Shown here: piece after piece, positions 1 to 12,699 of the stretch
How positions within the stretch are numbered: position 1 is the first letter of the stretch
Layout of the letters: every line of letters begins with the position of its first letter
NCBI GenBank assembly: GCA_028673005.1
Contig: CM054116.1
Coordinates: 83,402,572-83,466,571, forward strand
Reading direction: 5' to 3'
Length of the DNA: 64,000 nt
DNA from: Tanypteryx hageni
Lineage: Eukaryota; Arthropoda; Insecta; Odonata; Petaluridae
Notes under the pieces: generated by a model
The model's input: only the letters and a program-made list of their open reading frames with translations
What the model was told of the DNA's origin: nothing
Databases searched by the model: none
Program-made: the position numbers and the translations under genes

Positions 1-987
1 AGAGGCCCGCAATACGAAGGGGTTTTTCAATCCTACTAATGGTCCGACCCTTCCCTCCCCTACCTCCCCCCGACTCTCTTCATCCTCCGACTCTCCCTCT
101 TATTCTCTCCCTCTATTTCCCCGTTCTTATAATGTCCTCTCTCCCCCCCCCCCTCCCCCTTCCCTTCTTCTTCCTCGATCGCACCCCCCCCTCTTCCCTT
201 TTGCCCGTCCTTCAGGCCTTTCGATCCTCTCGCATGAGTGGCCGTCGTTTGTTTGACACTCCAGAGCCGGCCACCGGAAGGAAAGGGGCGCCGCTTTCGC
301 GTCATCTCCGAAAGGGGTAAGGGGACAGTTTAGCGTCGAATTTTTGGGCTCCCGATGTGGGCGACGGAAAGGATATGACGGACGTCATCAGGACGTGTTG
401 CCAGGTAAAAACAATGCGATCGTCGAGCAGAAAGTGTTTTTATTTTTAAACGCGACGAGTTGGTTTATTTTCTTGGTTTTCGTAGCTTTATTATTCGATG
501 TCGGCACGCAGTTTTTCATTTTTCAACGCCTTTCCAAAAAGGGGGGAGGGGCAGTATTTGACATCAGATTACTAGACGGCGAAAAGAGTTTCGATATTTT
601 CAACAGTGTGTGCCACAAAAACGGCAACCCGTGAGGTATATTAAGCTTTACAAATGCATATCGACCCGTAGATCTGTTTCTGAGACAAATCTTCCGTTAC
701 ATTTTGACACGAATGATTTGTCGCGTCAAACTCTCAGCCAAATTGATGCAAATAGATATTTTAACGAGCACAGATGTAGATCAAAGTAATATCGAAAGAC
801 CGACTTCCGATATGAGATTAAAAGGTGTTTTGCAATCTCCTTCCTTTCGATGCGATTTCCGATTCAGCTTTCAGAAAATGAATAGCAAAAATGCCGAGTT
901 CCAACTTGTAATACTAGAATACCAATAACAAACATTTTTTATATATAAATATTCAGCAAGCACTTAGATTAGTAAATTAATCAAACC
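1..987. other. No gene recognised
   Basis: Pyrimidine-rich first 300 bases followed by AT-rich DNA. Short open stretches on both strands show biased composition (Pro/Leu/Ser) and no domain, splice pattern or repeat that I recognise. It ends at the target duplication of the first MITE. Confidence 0.5.
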
Positions 988-1219
988 CAGAGGTGCAGCC
1001 AGAAATTTACTTTGGGATGGCAAATAACTTTTCTTTGATAATTTCCAAACAAATTTTCATAAACATCGCTGTAAAACGTCACAACATTCATTTGATAAAC
1101 ATATTTATTTTCAAGTTAAAGTTGAAATTAATGCAAAAACAGTCTCAGCTCAAATAATTTGCTATATTGGAGGCCAAATGCCCGGCTACCCCCTTCCCTA
1201 CCCCTTGGCTGCACCACTG
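988..1219. mobile_element. hAT-type MITE with perfect 8-bp target duplication
   Basis: A 232-bp non-autonomous DNA element. The left end reads CAGAGGTGCAGCCA and the right end, reverse complemented, reads CAGTGGTGCAGCCA, so the terminal inverted repeats differ at one of 14 positions. The flanks are identical 8-mers, ATCAAACC at 980-987 and 1220-1227. An 8-bp duplication with CAG...CTG-type ends is the known signature of the hAT superfamily. There is no coding capacity inside, so movement must have depended on a hAT transposase supplied elsewhere. The perfect duplication suggests that the insertion is not very old. Confidence 0.9.
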
Positions 1220-1227
1220 ATCAAACC

Positions 1228-3516
1228 CAAATGACCTTCTTGGATCCCTATAAAAGCACAAATGGAACAAAGCAAATATCAAAATGATATTTTTAACAGA
1301 GAGTAACTTTAATGAAAAGTAAATTAATTTTTGTATAGAAAATTAAATATAAAATGCATTTCTGCTCTGGCCACGAAAATAGACTGCATACGCTGGTAAA
1401 AACAAATGTTTCACTTCACATTATTCGTCAATAGCTCATTTATATCATTAGCCAAATTACCAAGGGAATAAGACCGCAACCGTTATAACGGACAAAAATA
1501 TTTTAAAATATTTCCAATGAATGAAAAAATAAGACAAATGAGAGCAGAACAAAACAATTTACTTTAGTACGCATTAATCGCTTTAATACCTGACAAGACC
1601 CTGTTAGTGAAAGAAAAATGGCCAAATATCTCTTGAGTCGCGAAACGATTAAAACAATAACTGGGGCTCTCCCCAGATTCGACATCCAAACCACATCCCT
1701 TGTCCGCAAAGAAAGACAGCTAAACCTGACCGTAAAATTCCCGTTTCCCCCTGCCCATGCCTCCCCCGATCCTAACCGCATAGCAACCGGACCCGGTTAA
1801 TTCCATTCGTAAACATCGCACCGATATACAGCCGTAATGTTAAATCGCACGGAAGCGATACTTTTCCCCGCGTCCGACATCATTTATCAACCAGACCTCG
1901 GAGTGTTTTTGACAAATACGCTTCCTCCGTCCTTCGAATCCACACGCGAAGTTTTATTTAATTACTCGAACGTCATCGAGCAAAAAGACTCAATCGGACG
2001 CGATCGCCCGCCGAGATTTTTTCCCATTGTGGAGCGCGTTCGACGCAGGGCGTCCCGTTTGGAAGGTGGTCCGTCACACGCCCACACGCACGCACACACC
2101 TTCGCCGTGTTGCGTAGGTACGACTCCCTTCGACACCTACCGGGAGTTGGCGGCGGTGGGGAGGAGAGTGGGATGGGGATGCGTGACGAGGGGGATGGTA
2201 AAAATCGCCGACCTCTTGACCTCCAAATCCCCGTACCTCCGAAATACCCCGCACTTCCCCCACCTCCGAACTTTTATCAACCCTCCTCTCTCCTTCATCC
2301 CATCCTCTCCCAATCGCCCCACCTATCTCCCGAAAATCCACCCTTCTTTGCCCCCATACACCTCCTGAATCACTCGCCGCATCAGCGCCATGTGGCATCC
2401 CGCCTTCCTCCCCTTCCCCCAATCCCCCACCATTTCTCCTTTTCATGCTTTCTTCTCCAACCCCTCTCTCCAACAGCTAACCCCTTTTTTCCACCACCCC
2501 ACACCACGTCGTCGCCGCTCGCCCCACCGGCTATGAAAGGGAGGATGAGGGAGTGAGGCACGCTCCGCCTCCTCCGTTTCCGCCTTTTACGCCTCGACCC
2601 ATTCTCCTCCCTCCTCTCTCTGTCCATTCCGAAAACCCGCCCCGCCGAGTCGGTGTGCATTAGCGAGTGCATTTATAGGGAGGACAGCTGATCAAGATTG
2701 TGTGAGTGCGTGTGTTTGTGTGTGCCGGGGTGCGTGCGCGTAAATTTAAATGGGTTAGGAAACAATTTTCCCTCAGTTTGGACCTTCGCGAAAGATCCCG
2801 GATATCGAATTAAAGTTATGGATCGGTAATTACGATACGGAATTCCTTTTTTTTTAATCCGAGGGTATGGGTGAAGGGGAGCTGCGGGTCGATACGGTTA
2901 ATCGCCAAATCTCGTTTCGGTTTCTCATCCCGTCGACTTCGTCGGTTCGAGGGGAAGGTTTTGGCTTTGGTTCTTTTGAATGAAATGGAAGCAGATATTT
3001 TTAGCGAGGCGAATGAGTTGATTATGAGAAATATAAAAGATTGGGCTCAATAGGATAAAATAACCTAATGCTATATCACGCCCAATAATTTAGGGCAAAC
3101 TTTGGGATGTTTGCTCAACTAAACCGTTTTCTTAATCAGCGACGTGCACGACGACTAACTTATTGTTAAAATTATAATGCGATTTTTTCGACGATAGACG
3201 AGCTACTTATAGAATTTTAGCAAAAAAATTCGAAGGTGCGAGTAAAAAAGTATACATAATTATTTTTTATGGTGCGCCGTGGATTTCTTGCAACTCACAA
3301 AGTCATAGTAAGGTTAATTTTTTCTGTGCGATTAACTTTCCTGATGAAACTTTTGTTTTGATAAATCTAACTCATCACGACTGAACAAATTTCTCTATTT
3401 TCTTGGGTATTTCCATTTAAACATTATGAGCAACAATAAAAATGCCAAAAAACATACAACGTTATAAAATTAAAATTAAAAAAAGAAACGTGGCCATCAG
3501 ACTGATTGATTTATTC
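1228..3516. other. No gene recognised; CpG/pyrimidine-rich patch with CA and TG runs
   Basis: AT-rich at first. From about 1,950 to 2,690 it becomes GC-rich and pyrimidine-biased, with a CA/CG-rich run near 2,075-2,105 and a TG-rich run near 2,700-2,735. Long open frames here on both strands are Pro/Ser/Arg-rich and overlap each other, as expected from skewed composition rather than selection for protein. A promoter in the CpG-rich part is possible, but no exon follows that I can support. Confidence 0.4.
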
Positions 3517-3844
3517 CAGTAACCTCAAAAATGCGGCCCGCTCAAAGTATTTATGTGGTCCGCGATGTAATATGCTTCATGCTATGATGCAGCGCAAATT
3601 CAAATATTTTTCTTTTAAAATGTTTTAAATAATCTAAGAAATTTAAAAAAATCATAAAATCATCACTTCCAAAATATACACAGTTTAGTTTTCATTCCCA
3701 TTTAAAACAATCTACGAGGGTGGAGTAAGGAAGTATGTCGTTAAATTGGAATGCGGCCCGCGGATATGGTACGGTGCCTTAATGCGACCCACGGATTTAG
3801 CGCATTGGAAGCTAACCACTCATGATTTGAGCTTGAGACTCCTG
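3517..3844. mobile_element. Probable degraded hAT-type MITE
   Basis: Left end CAGTAACCTCAAA and right end (reverse complement) CAGGAGTCTCAAG match at 9 of 13 positions. Flanking 8-mers ATTTATTC and CTTAATTC match at 6 of 8. The interior carries subterminal 'GCGGCCCGC'-type words (about 3,533 and 3,753) that recur in the hAT-like remnants at 56.6 and 58.3 kb. No coding capacity. Diverged ends make this less certain than the other MITEs. Confidence 0.55.
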
Positions 3845-4380
3845 CTTAATTCACTTAATTACTCAAAGTATCCCCCTGTCGGACTTGTATACAGCTAGCG
3901 ATACAATTCCACATTTAGCGAGCGGGAATCCTATCCAAGAATGAAGCCCTAATGTTTGCGGGAGGGCCCGAGATTTTATCACAAACTAGACGACCAAAAT
4001 CAATCAAACAAACCTTCAAACTCTAGACTATTTACATCTGTTAGATGCGTTTCCCTCTACATATATGTGTTCTCTTACGATTTTCAAGCGTTCGTCCGCT
4101 CGAGGGAGGACGTCTCTCTGGGCACATGTCTATGTAGGCTTACAGAGGGTGAATCACACGCGAAGTCGTGTGTGTCCCATATCCATTTCTTGCGCTCTCG
4201 CATCGCTCACGCACGCACGAACACAAACACTCCCTCTGGCACGAATACTGCATAGCAGATGCTGCGACGCGACCCTCTTTCACATCTCGCCGAATTCTCT
4301 CCCGTCCCGACATCGGGAACTCTTAGGAGAGACATATAGGCGTCATCAGCCGTGAAATATGCGTGCGTAGAAGTGCTGAA
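3845..4380. other. No gene recognised
   Basis: Ordinary mixed-composition DNA with no recognised exon, RNA gene or element. Confidence 0.45.
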
Positions 4381-4945
4381 TGGAAGAGGGGGCGGGGGAG
4401 AGAGGGGGGACAATAGGAGAGGGGGATGAGAACGAAGGATAGAGATAGGACCTTGAGGAAAAGGGAGGAGAGGTGAGAGAGTTGCATGAAAGGAGGAGAG
4501 CGAGAGAAAGTATAGAGTGAGAGAAAAGAGAAGGAAAAGGATGCAGGAGGGAGAGAGGGATGAAAGAAAGAAGAAAGAGAAGGAAATGGTAAAAATATAA
4601 AAAGGATAAAGAGGAGAAAGTGATGCGATGTGAAAGAGGAGGGAAATGAAGTAGATGGAAGCGAGAATATAGAGAAAACAGACGGAGGAGCGGAGAGAAA
4701 GGGAGTAATTATAGAGGAGTAGGAAAAAGAGTGAGGATAGGGATTTTGAGGGAGGAAAGGAAGATGGAGCGTGAGAAGAGAGAGAGTAGGGAGCATATAG
4801 AAGAAAGAACTAGAGAAAAGAGGGAGAAAGAAGATAGAGGGGAAGGAAATGGAAAGATAATCAGGAGATGAAAGAGAGAGAGGCGAAGCAGAGGGAGAAA
4901 GGGATGGAGAGTAGAGGGAGAGGAATTACGGGGCAGAAAGGCGGC
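4381..4945. repeat. Polypurine (GA-rich) tract
   Basis: About 560 bases in which the plus strand is almost only G and A, interrupted by occasional T or C. The complementary strand gives a Ser/Phe/Leu/Pro frame of 157 codons, an expected by-product of TCT/TTC/CCT codons and not evidence of a gene. Such mirror-rich purine tracts can adopt triplex (H-DNA) structure in vitro; that is general knowledge, not shown here. Confidence 0.8.
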
Positions 4946-6395
4946 ATACGGGAGATAATTGGGGTATGGGCCAATTATTCATCTGGGCAGAAATGTCCGT
5001 GAGGCGTCGGCAGCTGAAAATTTCAACTTCTATCGTTAAAAAGATAATCACGGGGTAAAAAAATCTCAACGATTATGGGATCGAGGTGTTTTAACTTTGA
5101 CGGTTGCTTCCACGAACGATAAAAGAGCCAAAGATGGGTCATAGTGAATTTATAACCATCATTCCCTCGTTGCATATTTTTTATATTTCCCATTCATGGA
5201 ACCAATTTCCATAATATGATTTTCGCTCATGCATTCTTCCTTCGCCAATTTCCTCAAATCCCTATAACTTATATCTTTTGCCGTTTTCCATCTCGTAAAA
5301 GGAAAATTGAAAAAAATGCTGACTTCATAATAATATTTGTTTTGCCGTACTTTGCACATTTCCAAATTTTATTAATCTTCTAAATGACCTCATCGCCAGC
5401 AAAATTTCGCAAAGTTTTTATTATTACAGACAATGTGCAGAATATCTGGAAATGACTAATGGTGTTATTTAAAAGTATGCATTTCATGAAAAAGGCAAGA
5501 TCGCGTTTAATTTATAAGCTCACTAGCAATATCATACACCTTACTTCGCATGGCAGTGCGTCTCATTCGTGATTAATAATGCTAGGACTAAAAGGTCCGT
5601 TAGATGCGTTTGCTGTTTACAAGCTAACCGAGCTAACGTACACAAATTCTGCGGAGTCATAAATGGTATGATACATAACAAAGACAAGTACTTGTGTGTG
5701 CTAGGTAGTTAACTTAAAGAGTAAACTGTAACAAATACTGATTATTTAAAACAAGGCTAGTTAAAAGAATCAATATTATTTAATAAAGTTCATTTAGAGA
5801 ACATGGCTTCTGCTCTAAATTTTGCCTATTATTGAGAAAACGACCATCCTATACGGTATTAAAACGAATTATGCAATTTAAAAAATAAATAAAAAATCGC
5901 GGATATCCGTTTATTTCAAGGGCTTTTTAAACGAATGGTTTTAGTCGGGTCGATTGAAAAACAAAGATTCAAAGTATAGGATGCAACTGAAAGCAAGGGA
6001 AATGCTATAACGAATTGCACCCATAAACAATAACTTGGGCAACTACAGAGATACTATTAAAACTGAATTGAAAACGTGATTAATTTCTTAAGGAATAATT
6101 GATAAACTCACCAGCGTCTATTCAACTGAAAAATTAAACGCTCCAAAACAAGACATAATTGCGCCAAGGGTGAAATTTCATAGCAGCCGTAATGCGTGAG
6201 CACCGGCGGCGGGTCGCGAACTCCGTACACCTCTGAAGTTTTCATCAAAATGAACCGAGCGATGCGGAAAACAAGGGGAGTAGAACTGACGAAACAAGTG
6301 TCAACAGCCGCAAGCCAGCGGCGGCTTCACGAGCCTGAATTATTAATCATTCTAATACTCTCCACCCCGAAAAATAGATGTTATACACAACTAGG
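4946..6395. other. No gene recognised
   Basis: AT-rich DNA with stops in all frames; nothing above background. Confidence 0.5.
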
Positions 6396-6598
6396 AGAGG
6401 AATAGAGGGGAAAGAGGGAGGAGTAAAGGCCCCGAGGCGAGGTATTTTTTTCATCACTAACGCAGCGAGAGAGGAAAAAAACGGGAAACTAGGGGAGAGT
6501 GGATGGGGGAAAAAAGCGGAGGGGAAAAAATGCGAAAATTTCCCGCCCGGGTTGTCGAAAAAAACGCTCGCATTGAACCTATGAGGCGAGAGGGAGGA

Positions 6599-6643
<45 letters not shown>

Positions 6644-6700
6644 AGGCAAAGGAGATAGGAGGAGGAGGTAAGGAGGGGAAGGACAGAGAGAGAGGATAGC
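6396..6700. repeat. Purine-rich tract with (GA)n microsatellite
   Basis: Purine-rich plus strand containing an uninterrupted run of about 18 GA dinucleotides at about 6,602-6,639. The tract continues as GGAGG-rich sequence. Frames on the minus strand contain runs of Ser-Leu from (TC)n. Confidence 0.85.
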
Positions 6701-6926
6701 ACATTTCATGTCCCGTTATTCATGACATTCGGATTTTATGGACGTGGGACTTTTGGATGTAATGCGGGACAATAAGGGAATGGTCGGATTGGTGAGCGAG
6801 GCAGGAGAGAGAGAGAAAGGGAGGATAGGAGGGAGGGAGTGGCGGTGGAAGAAGGGGAACAATGGAAGCGGTGTGAGACGACCGTGTCGGGGAGGGAGGT
6901 AGGAAAAGCTGGAGGATGGGGTATAG

Positions 6927-7390
6927 AAGAGGCGGAGATGGAGCAGAGGGTCGGATAGAGGGCAGAGCGGGGCGAAGATGGGGCAGAGCGGGGCGGAGAT
7001 GGGGCAGAGCAGGGCGGAGATGGGGCAGAGAGGGGCGGAGAAGGGAGAGAGCGGTGCGGAGAGGGAGCAGAGCGGGGCGGAAAAGGGGCAGAGGGGGTCG
7101 GATAGGGGGCTGAGCGAGCGGGAGAGGGAGCAGAGAGTGGCGGAGAGGGAGCAGAGCGGGGCAGAGAAGGGGCAGAGGGGATCCGATAGGGGGTAGAGCG
7201 GGACGGAGAGCGAGCAGAGAGGAGCGGAGATAGGACAGAGCGGGGCGGAGAGGGGGCAGAGCGGGGCGGAGAGGGGGCAGAGGGGGGCGGAGAGGGGGCA
7301 GAGCGGGGCGGAGAGGGGGCAGAGCGGGGCGGAGAGGGGGCAGAGCAGGGCGGAGAGGAGGCAGAGCGGGGCGGAGAGTGGGCAGAAGGG
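6927..7390. repeat. 21-bp purine-rich minisatellite, about 22 copies
   Basis: Successive units of the type GCGGGGCGGAGAGGGGGCAGA (21 bp written in full; the core is GGGGCGGAGA) run head to tail. One unit near the left end is shortened to about 19 bp. The last third (about 7,240-7,370) is nearly identical from copy to copy, while earlier copies differ at several positions, a gradient expected from recent amplification at one end. Because 21 is divisible by 3, every minus-strand frame that lacks a stop in one unit lacks it in all, giving frames of 233 and 315 codons with a Ser-Ala-Pro-Leu-Cys-type heptad or Ser-Ala-Pro repeat. I regard these frames as non-coding. Confidence 0.9.
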
Positions 7391-7559
7391 GGAGGACGGG
7401 AGAAAAAAGGGAGGCAAAAAGGGGTTGTGCGGTCGGTGCAGAAATAGAGAGAGGAAGATAGCCGGCCAGATAGGGAGGAAGATGGTTTAGTGTTGCGTTG
7501 TCTGGGCGTGGATAGGATTGGAGTGGAAGGGGTCCGAGGGAGAGTTTGAGGGAGGGAAG

Positions 7560-9909
7560 GAGGGAGGAGGGAGCGCGTGACCGGAGGTGGACGGCACGGA
7601 TATAATGCCCGGGGCGATTCCGAGGAGTTATTTTTCCCCGGCGCCACGTCCCCCCCTTTCTGTCGAAGAAGAATCCGTCCCACTCCTCAGCGCTGTCACA
7701 CCGGATGACGTGGAATCAAGAAAAAAATGTCGACGAGTAGGCGAGGAAATAAAGGAATAACGGGAGGTGGGAAGGATATATGTATATATAGAGAGAGGAA
7801 GCTTTTAGGAACTTTATTCCTCTGTGCGCGAATCGTGGAATCGATATCTAAAATTTTAGAGAGTGAAAACCAACATCGCCTCGAGCGAATTAATGGCAGC
7901 TAAGCCGTAAGGTTTCAACGATAAAGTCCGTTGATTGATAAATAAAGAGAGATATAGTTAAATAAATCTGTCCGTCAATTATATCATCATTGGTGATAAA
8001 TTATGCCGGGTAATTTATTTAACCAAATGATTGATACAAATAATTCGATCGAGCTGTACTGAAATATGGAATATTCCCTCATAATAAAACAAACGTAAAG
8101 TAACCATTATCAGCTACAATCTTATTTCAGAAATATAATTGTGTTAAAAAAGTTTCGATGATTGGACCTCTTTATCGAGAATCGAAATTTGTGTGGTATA
8201 ATTTGTTCAAAATGAACTCGGTTCTGTAAAAGCTACCTGCTTCTTTGGTTATGATTGACTGAATTTAATTTTCGATCTTACACACGCAAGATAAGTAGCT
8301 GAATGAATATTACGCGCCTAGAAATACAGTAGCCTCTACAGCTGTAAACCGATATGATAATTTTTAAAACGATTGTAAAGATATCTAATTTGATATTTCA
8401 TATATAATTTGACCTACGTGAATGATTTAATTGCGGAAAACAGCAGTTTGTATAGGAAATTTCCGACAAATATACATACAAAAAATCTACTCAAAATGCG
8501 ATTTTTATATTATTTGGAATTTATCTTGAACTTGGACTATGAATTATATATATGCAGTATATATTTTTTATATTTAGCACGAAATTATGACATTTAACTC
8601 AAACAAATATTTTTAACCCAGCGGCCAGTCTCTTGTTTTAAGCTTCTAGTTTTTAAGAGTTTTAGTGAGTCATGCTTGAATTAATTGGTACCTTAGTTGA
8701 TTGTTGCCTCAATGATTATTATAGAAAAAAGTAACGTGATGACGAAGCCAATGATTTTGACAAGTCTTCATCCTTAATATCTCGAGCTGGAAGTATTTAG
8801 TATTATTTTTGAAAGTTTAGACTTCAAATATTAAAAGAGAAAATGGAACGGTACGCTTTTTATACCTTTTATATTAACTTAGAAGTATGTCATGTGGAAT
8901 CAAATCGAATATTGCTAAGGGCATTACATCAAAATGTGATACAATAGGATTGAAGATGACAGATTTTTGCTGAAGGTTATGATTTATCCATTCACCCTAA
9001 GCTGTTAGTTTTGCTTAAATGCGGTTGGTGACAGGAGTTCATAAAATCTCGCATGCAAACTACATTTCTAGGAGTGCATTAGGCTATAACCTCACAAATA
9101 TCATTAATATGTTCCTTCAGGGGCACCTCACAGATCATGGAGTCCATGGTAATACACGAAACATAGAAGAAAACTTCGAGCTACTGCAGTGATATTTTAA
9201 TATAAGGCATGTAGAGAATCAGTCACCTTTCCTAATAATTTTCAATACTGTCACGTAACTTCTCTCGGGTTAATAGCGAAAAACTGGATGATAATATATA
9301 ACAAACATCTCCATGGCTTCATAATATTTCGCGGTTATTTCGCCAATTACTCAATTTCAATAAAAAGCAAAGGAATTTTCCAATGCTACCAAGAATGAGA
9401 TCGACGCGATTTGAATCATTTCCGCGACTACGATCCTTTTGCCATTTCTTTTCACTCGTTGCTTGAGCAAACCAATTTATACGGTAACAATCAACTCCAC
9501 GAGAGATCCGCATGCTCAAACAACTATCTATATAACCGAGAGAGTTGCTTTCAGTAACGTCGCAATATCAAATCTACAACCTCCACCGCCGTCCATAACA
9601 TTACGAAAGAAGGTGTGCAGTCTTTCACGTGATGGATTTCCCGTTCACCTTGCCAGAAGGGGACTCGCATCGTCGGGGAAAGCAACGCTCGCGAAATGCG
9701 GTAGAAATGACGGAAGTTGCTCTTTACTCGGAGATCTTGTTTATTTATGCATTTTTTTCCTCTCCGAAACATCAAATCTCGAAGCGCCAGTTTTAGTGTA
9801 TTGTTTTTTGAAGCAGCGTTCCAACACTTTCGAGGACCACCACATCTTCCCTCTTGAAACGATCCGAGTGAACATTTTAGAGAAAGCGAAGGCGCGACTT
9901 TACCTAGGG
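7560..9909. other. No gene recognised
   Basis: GC-richer up to about 7,720, then uniformly AT-rich with dense stops. No element termini or RNA gene found. Confidence 0.45.
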
Positions 9910-10230
9910 CAGCGTTTCTCAACCTGAGCTACAGGAAATTATCCGTGGCTCACCTAAACAACAAAAATTTCCACGGCCCAATATATCAATATAACTAGAA
10001 AATACTATATCGTTCACTAAAAGCGGCTGATTATTTAAAAACATACGGCAATTTATTCAAATTTCTATTACCTATTTATAAAATTTGATTTTTTTTACAA
10101 AATATTAAGATTTCGCTATACTTTTGCGAGAGTTTTCAAATGTCTTAATTTTTTTCAAATTCTTCGCGGCCCAACCCAACTCATTTCTAGACCCACCAGA
10201 GAGTCGCCATCCACCGGTTGAGAAACACCG
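9910..10230. mobile_element. hAT-type MITE (321 bp)
   Basis: Left end CAGCGTTTCTCAACC and right end, reverse complemented, CGGTGTTTCTCAACC form a 15-bp inverted repeat with two mismatches, the 'GTTTCTCAACC' type common in animal hAT elements. Flanking 8-mers ACCTAGGG and ATCTATAG match at 5 of 8, so the duplication is degraded or the boundary is off by a base. Internal 'GGCCCAA' words occur near both ends (about 9,975 and 10,168). No transposase reading frame is present. Confidence 0.75.
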
Positions 10231-11394
10231 ATCTATAGGGAGCGCTCCGCCGACGTTTGCTATTCCGATCTCCGAGCTACCGCTCAGCCTTCCCACACCG
10301 TTCGGTCCATTTACCCTCTTTAAGGTTTCAACGACCACTCGCGAATGGATGTTTTTCGCCTGAGAACTAACCTACTCAACGCGACTGCCAATCCCGCGCG
10401 ATGGATCTATCTGACGCCCATGGAAGTCCTAGCCTCCGTGACAGGTGTCAAGGCCCTCGGGCCCCACGGATCAGCTTCCGGATCGAATCTCTCACACACA
10501 AACACATCGAGGGGTCACAATGATGTCATTGTCCCGGAGGACGGATTGAAGGGGAATGAATGCCTCTCGGGGATGGCCCAAAAGAGATTGTTGTGATCTC
10601 TGTTTTGGATTTTATGTTTTTGTCGATAGCGTTGGATGGGTCGTTGATGGTTTCTTTCTCGTAAAAATGCGTGAAATCGAGTTAAACGCTTTCTACAGTC
10701 AACTCGACTATGCTACGTGGTATTATTTTCAAGTGATCATTTTCGTCCATTTTCCCATAAAAATCACAGATTTGAGTCAAGGGCGCAAGAAGCAGGGAGA
10801 TGATTGAATTTAATGAAAACCGTAAGAAGAAGATAATAAGTAGCGAACCGGCTAAAACATAATAATGATATGTAGATTTGCGTGGAATTCATGATAGTAA
10901 AGTAAAAAAATTATCCTCGGAGTTACAAATAAAAACGCTGCTAGAATCCAATAAATAAATATGTATAACGGGGTTCGGTAATAAAAAATGTTGAATGAAA
11001 TTAAATAAAAAACGCTTTGGTGAGAAAATGACCACTAAACAATATGTAAATAGGTATGGGAAAATGAGCGGTAAAAGTATTAATCATTATTTACACACTG
11101 CTGGGCACTTATTTGATGAACCTAAGGAACATAACCTGCCACGATAATGAATTTCATCTTACTAAACAAAATTTTATTGCAGACAAATCTGTTTCCAACG
11201 ACTAAAGAGGAAAAAGACTAATCGTAACCGTAAACCTAATAAAATAACGAATTCAAAGATCACTCCAGTCCGGAAATTACCGGATGCGCATAAGGCGAGA
11301 ATTGAAAACATTCTCGGCGAATCAACATGTCGGTCTAAAACACTCGTTAGGTGATAAAATTTCACGAGTTTGCCGATTAGGCCCGGGCGAGCAA
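10231..11394. other. No gene recognised; first 320 bp GC-richer
   Basis: From 10,231 to about 10,560 the DNA is GC-richer with open frames on both strands, none with a recognisable domain. The rest is AT-rich. A short exon here cannot be excluded, but I see no splice pair that would support one. Confidence 0.4.
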
Positions 11395-11735
11395 GAGAAA
11401 TCGTCTAATCAAAGAGGAAAAGGGAGAGAGAGTAAGAGAGGGAGAACGGGGAGACACCGAGCAAGAGAGGGAGAAAGAGAGAGTGAGTATATTTAGGAGG
11501 ATTAAGGCGAGGGAACGGATTGAAAAATAAACCTCTGAGGAATGTCATCCCTTTTTTTATACGCAGCCCACGCGAATTGATATGCTGGCAAAGAGGAAAA
11601 AATATAGAGGGCGTAAAAAGAGTGGGGGAAAGAGAAGGAATGGGGAAATATATGAGAGAGAGAAATGGGAGTTTATAACGGAGAGTAAAAAACAGAGAGA
11701 GAGAGAGAGAGGAAAGAGTAAGCTACCTCCATTCC
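11395..11735. repeat. Interrupted GA-rich tracts
   Basis: Two purine-rich stretches (about 11,395-11,500 and 11,582-11,730) ending in a (GA)n run near 11,695-11,712, separated by ordinary sequence. Confidence 0.75.
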
Positions 11736-11814
11736 TCCCTTTTATATCCCAGAAAGCATGCATATCATTCGACCGGACCCACAAGGGATGGATACGACAA
11801 ACAGCAGTAGAGTG

Positions 11815-12620
11815 TTTACTTCCCTTTTGGCTTCTCTCTCTCTCCCTTCTTCTCTCGCCCTCTTCCCCCTCCACCGCATCTATCCCTCCTCACCCCACCG
11901 CGACTCCCCGAAAACTCCGGTCCTCCACCGACCCAACCCAACGGCTCCCCCCTTTGCCAGCCCATTACGCCGTCGGCGAAACCGAAGCAACCCGCACACA
12001 CCCCTCCATCCAAAACTTCCTTCTCTGCCCCCTCCTCTCTCCGTATCCCCACACCGCTCCCACCACCGCTCCCTTACCCGAGTTACGCCGCCCCACACCT
12101 CTCCCCTCCATATATCTCCAACCCCCCGCAGAGAGTGGGCCTATCCTCCCCCCCTCCGCCCTCTATGCCCTGTATCTCTCCCCCTCTCATGGAGTGCGAA
12201 TTGGAGAGCAGGTGCCGTGGATCTCCCTACATCCCTCTCTCTCTCCCTCTTCCCCAGTTTGTTTGCCTCCTTATCCTCTCCCTCAAACTCTCTCCCCCCT
12301 GTTTCTCCTCCATACCCCCCTCACTCTCTCGATTCCCCCTTCCAACCGCCCCAGTAAAAACCTTCTCCACCCCATCCCAACAAACACACACAGAGCACAC
12401 TACCACCGCCGCCTCCTCCACCCTCCCGGACACTCCTCTCACCGCCAATGTAGGCCTTAATCAATCAATCACTCTGGGGTTCCCTCCCTCACCCCCCCCT
12501 CTCTCTATCTCTAGCCGACCCTCCCAGAGGACGGATCTCTCTCTCCCTACCATTCCTCCCTTCGCTCCCCGTCCTTTCCCCACACCCTCCCTTCCCCTCC
12601 TTTCGCATCTGCTTTTTAAT
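11815..12620. repeat. Polypyrimidine (C/T-rich) tract
   Basis: About 800 bases in which the plus strand is dominated by C and T (CTCTCTC, CCCCTCC). All three plus frames are open for long distances (up to 292 codons) and encode Pro/Ser/Leu/His-rich products that overlap one another. This is the mirror-image polarity of the purine tracts at 4.4, 6.9 and 17.4 kb. Not considered coding. Confidence 0.75.
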
Positions 12621-12699
12621 GCCTCTCAAAATTGGTGAAACCAAAACCGGGGCAGGGCTGCCGCCTTCCGCCACGCGACGAGCTTAAACCCCCAAGAGG

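Noticed and set aside
6716..7683. Minus-strand frames of 233 and 315 codons with a heptad repeat
   Set aside because: Direct translation of the 21-bp minisatellite; frames overlap and have no non-repeat domain.
11582..12460. Plus-strand frame of 292 codons
   Set aside because: Lies in a pyrimidine-rich tract with the other two plus frames also open; Pro/Ser-rich only.
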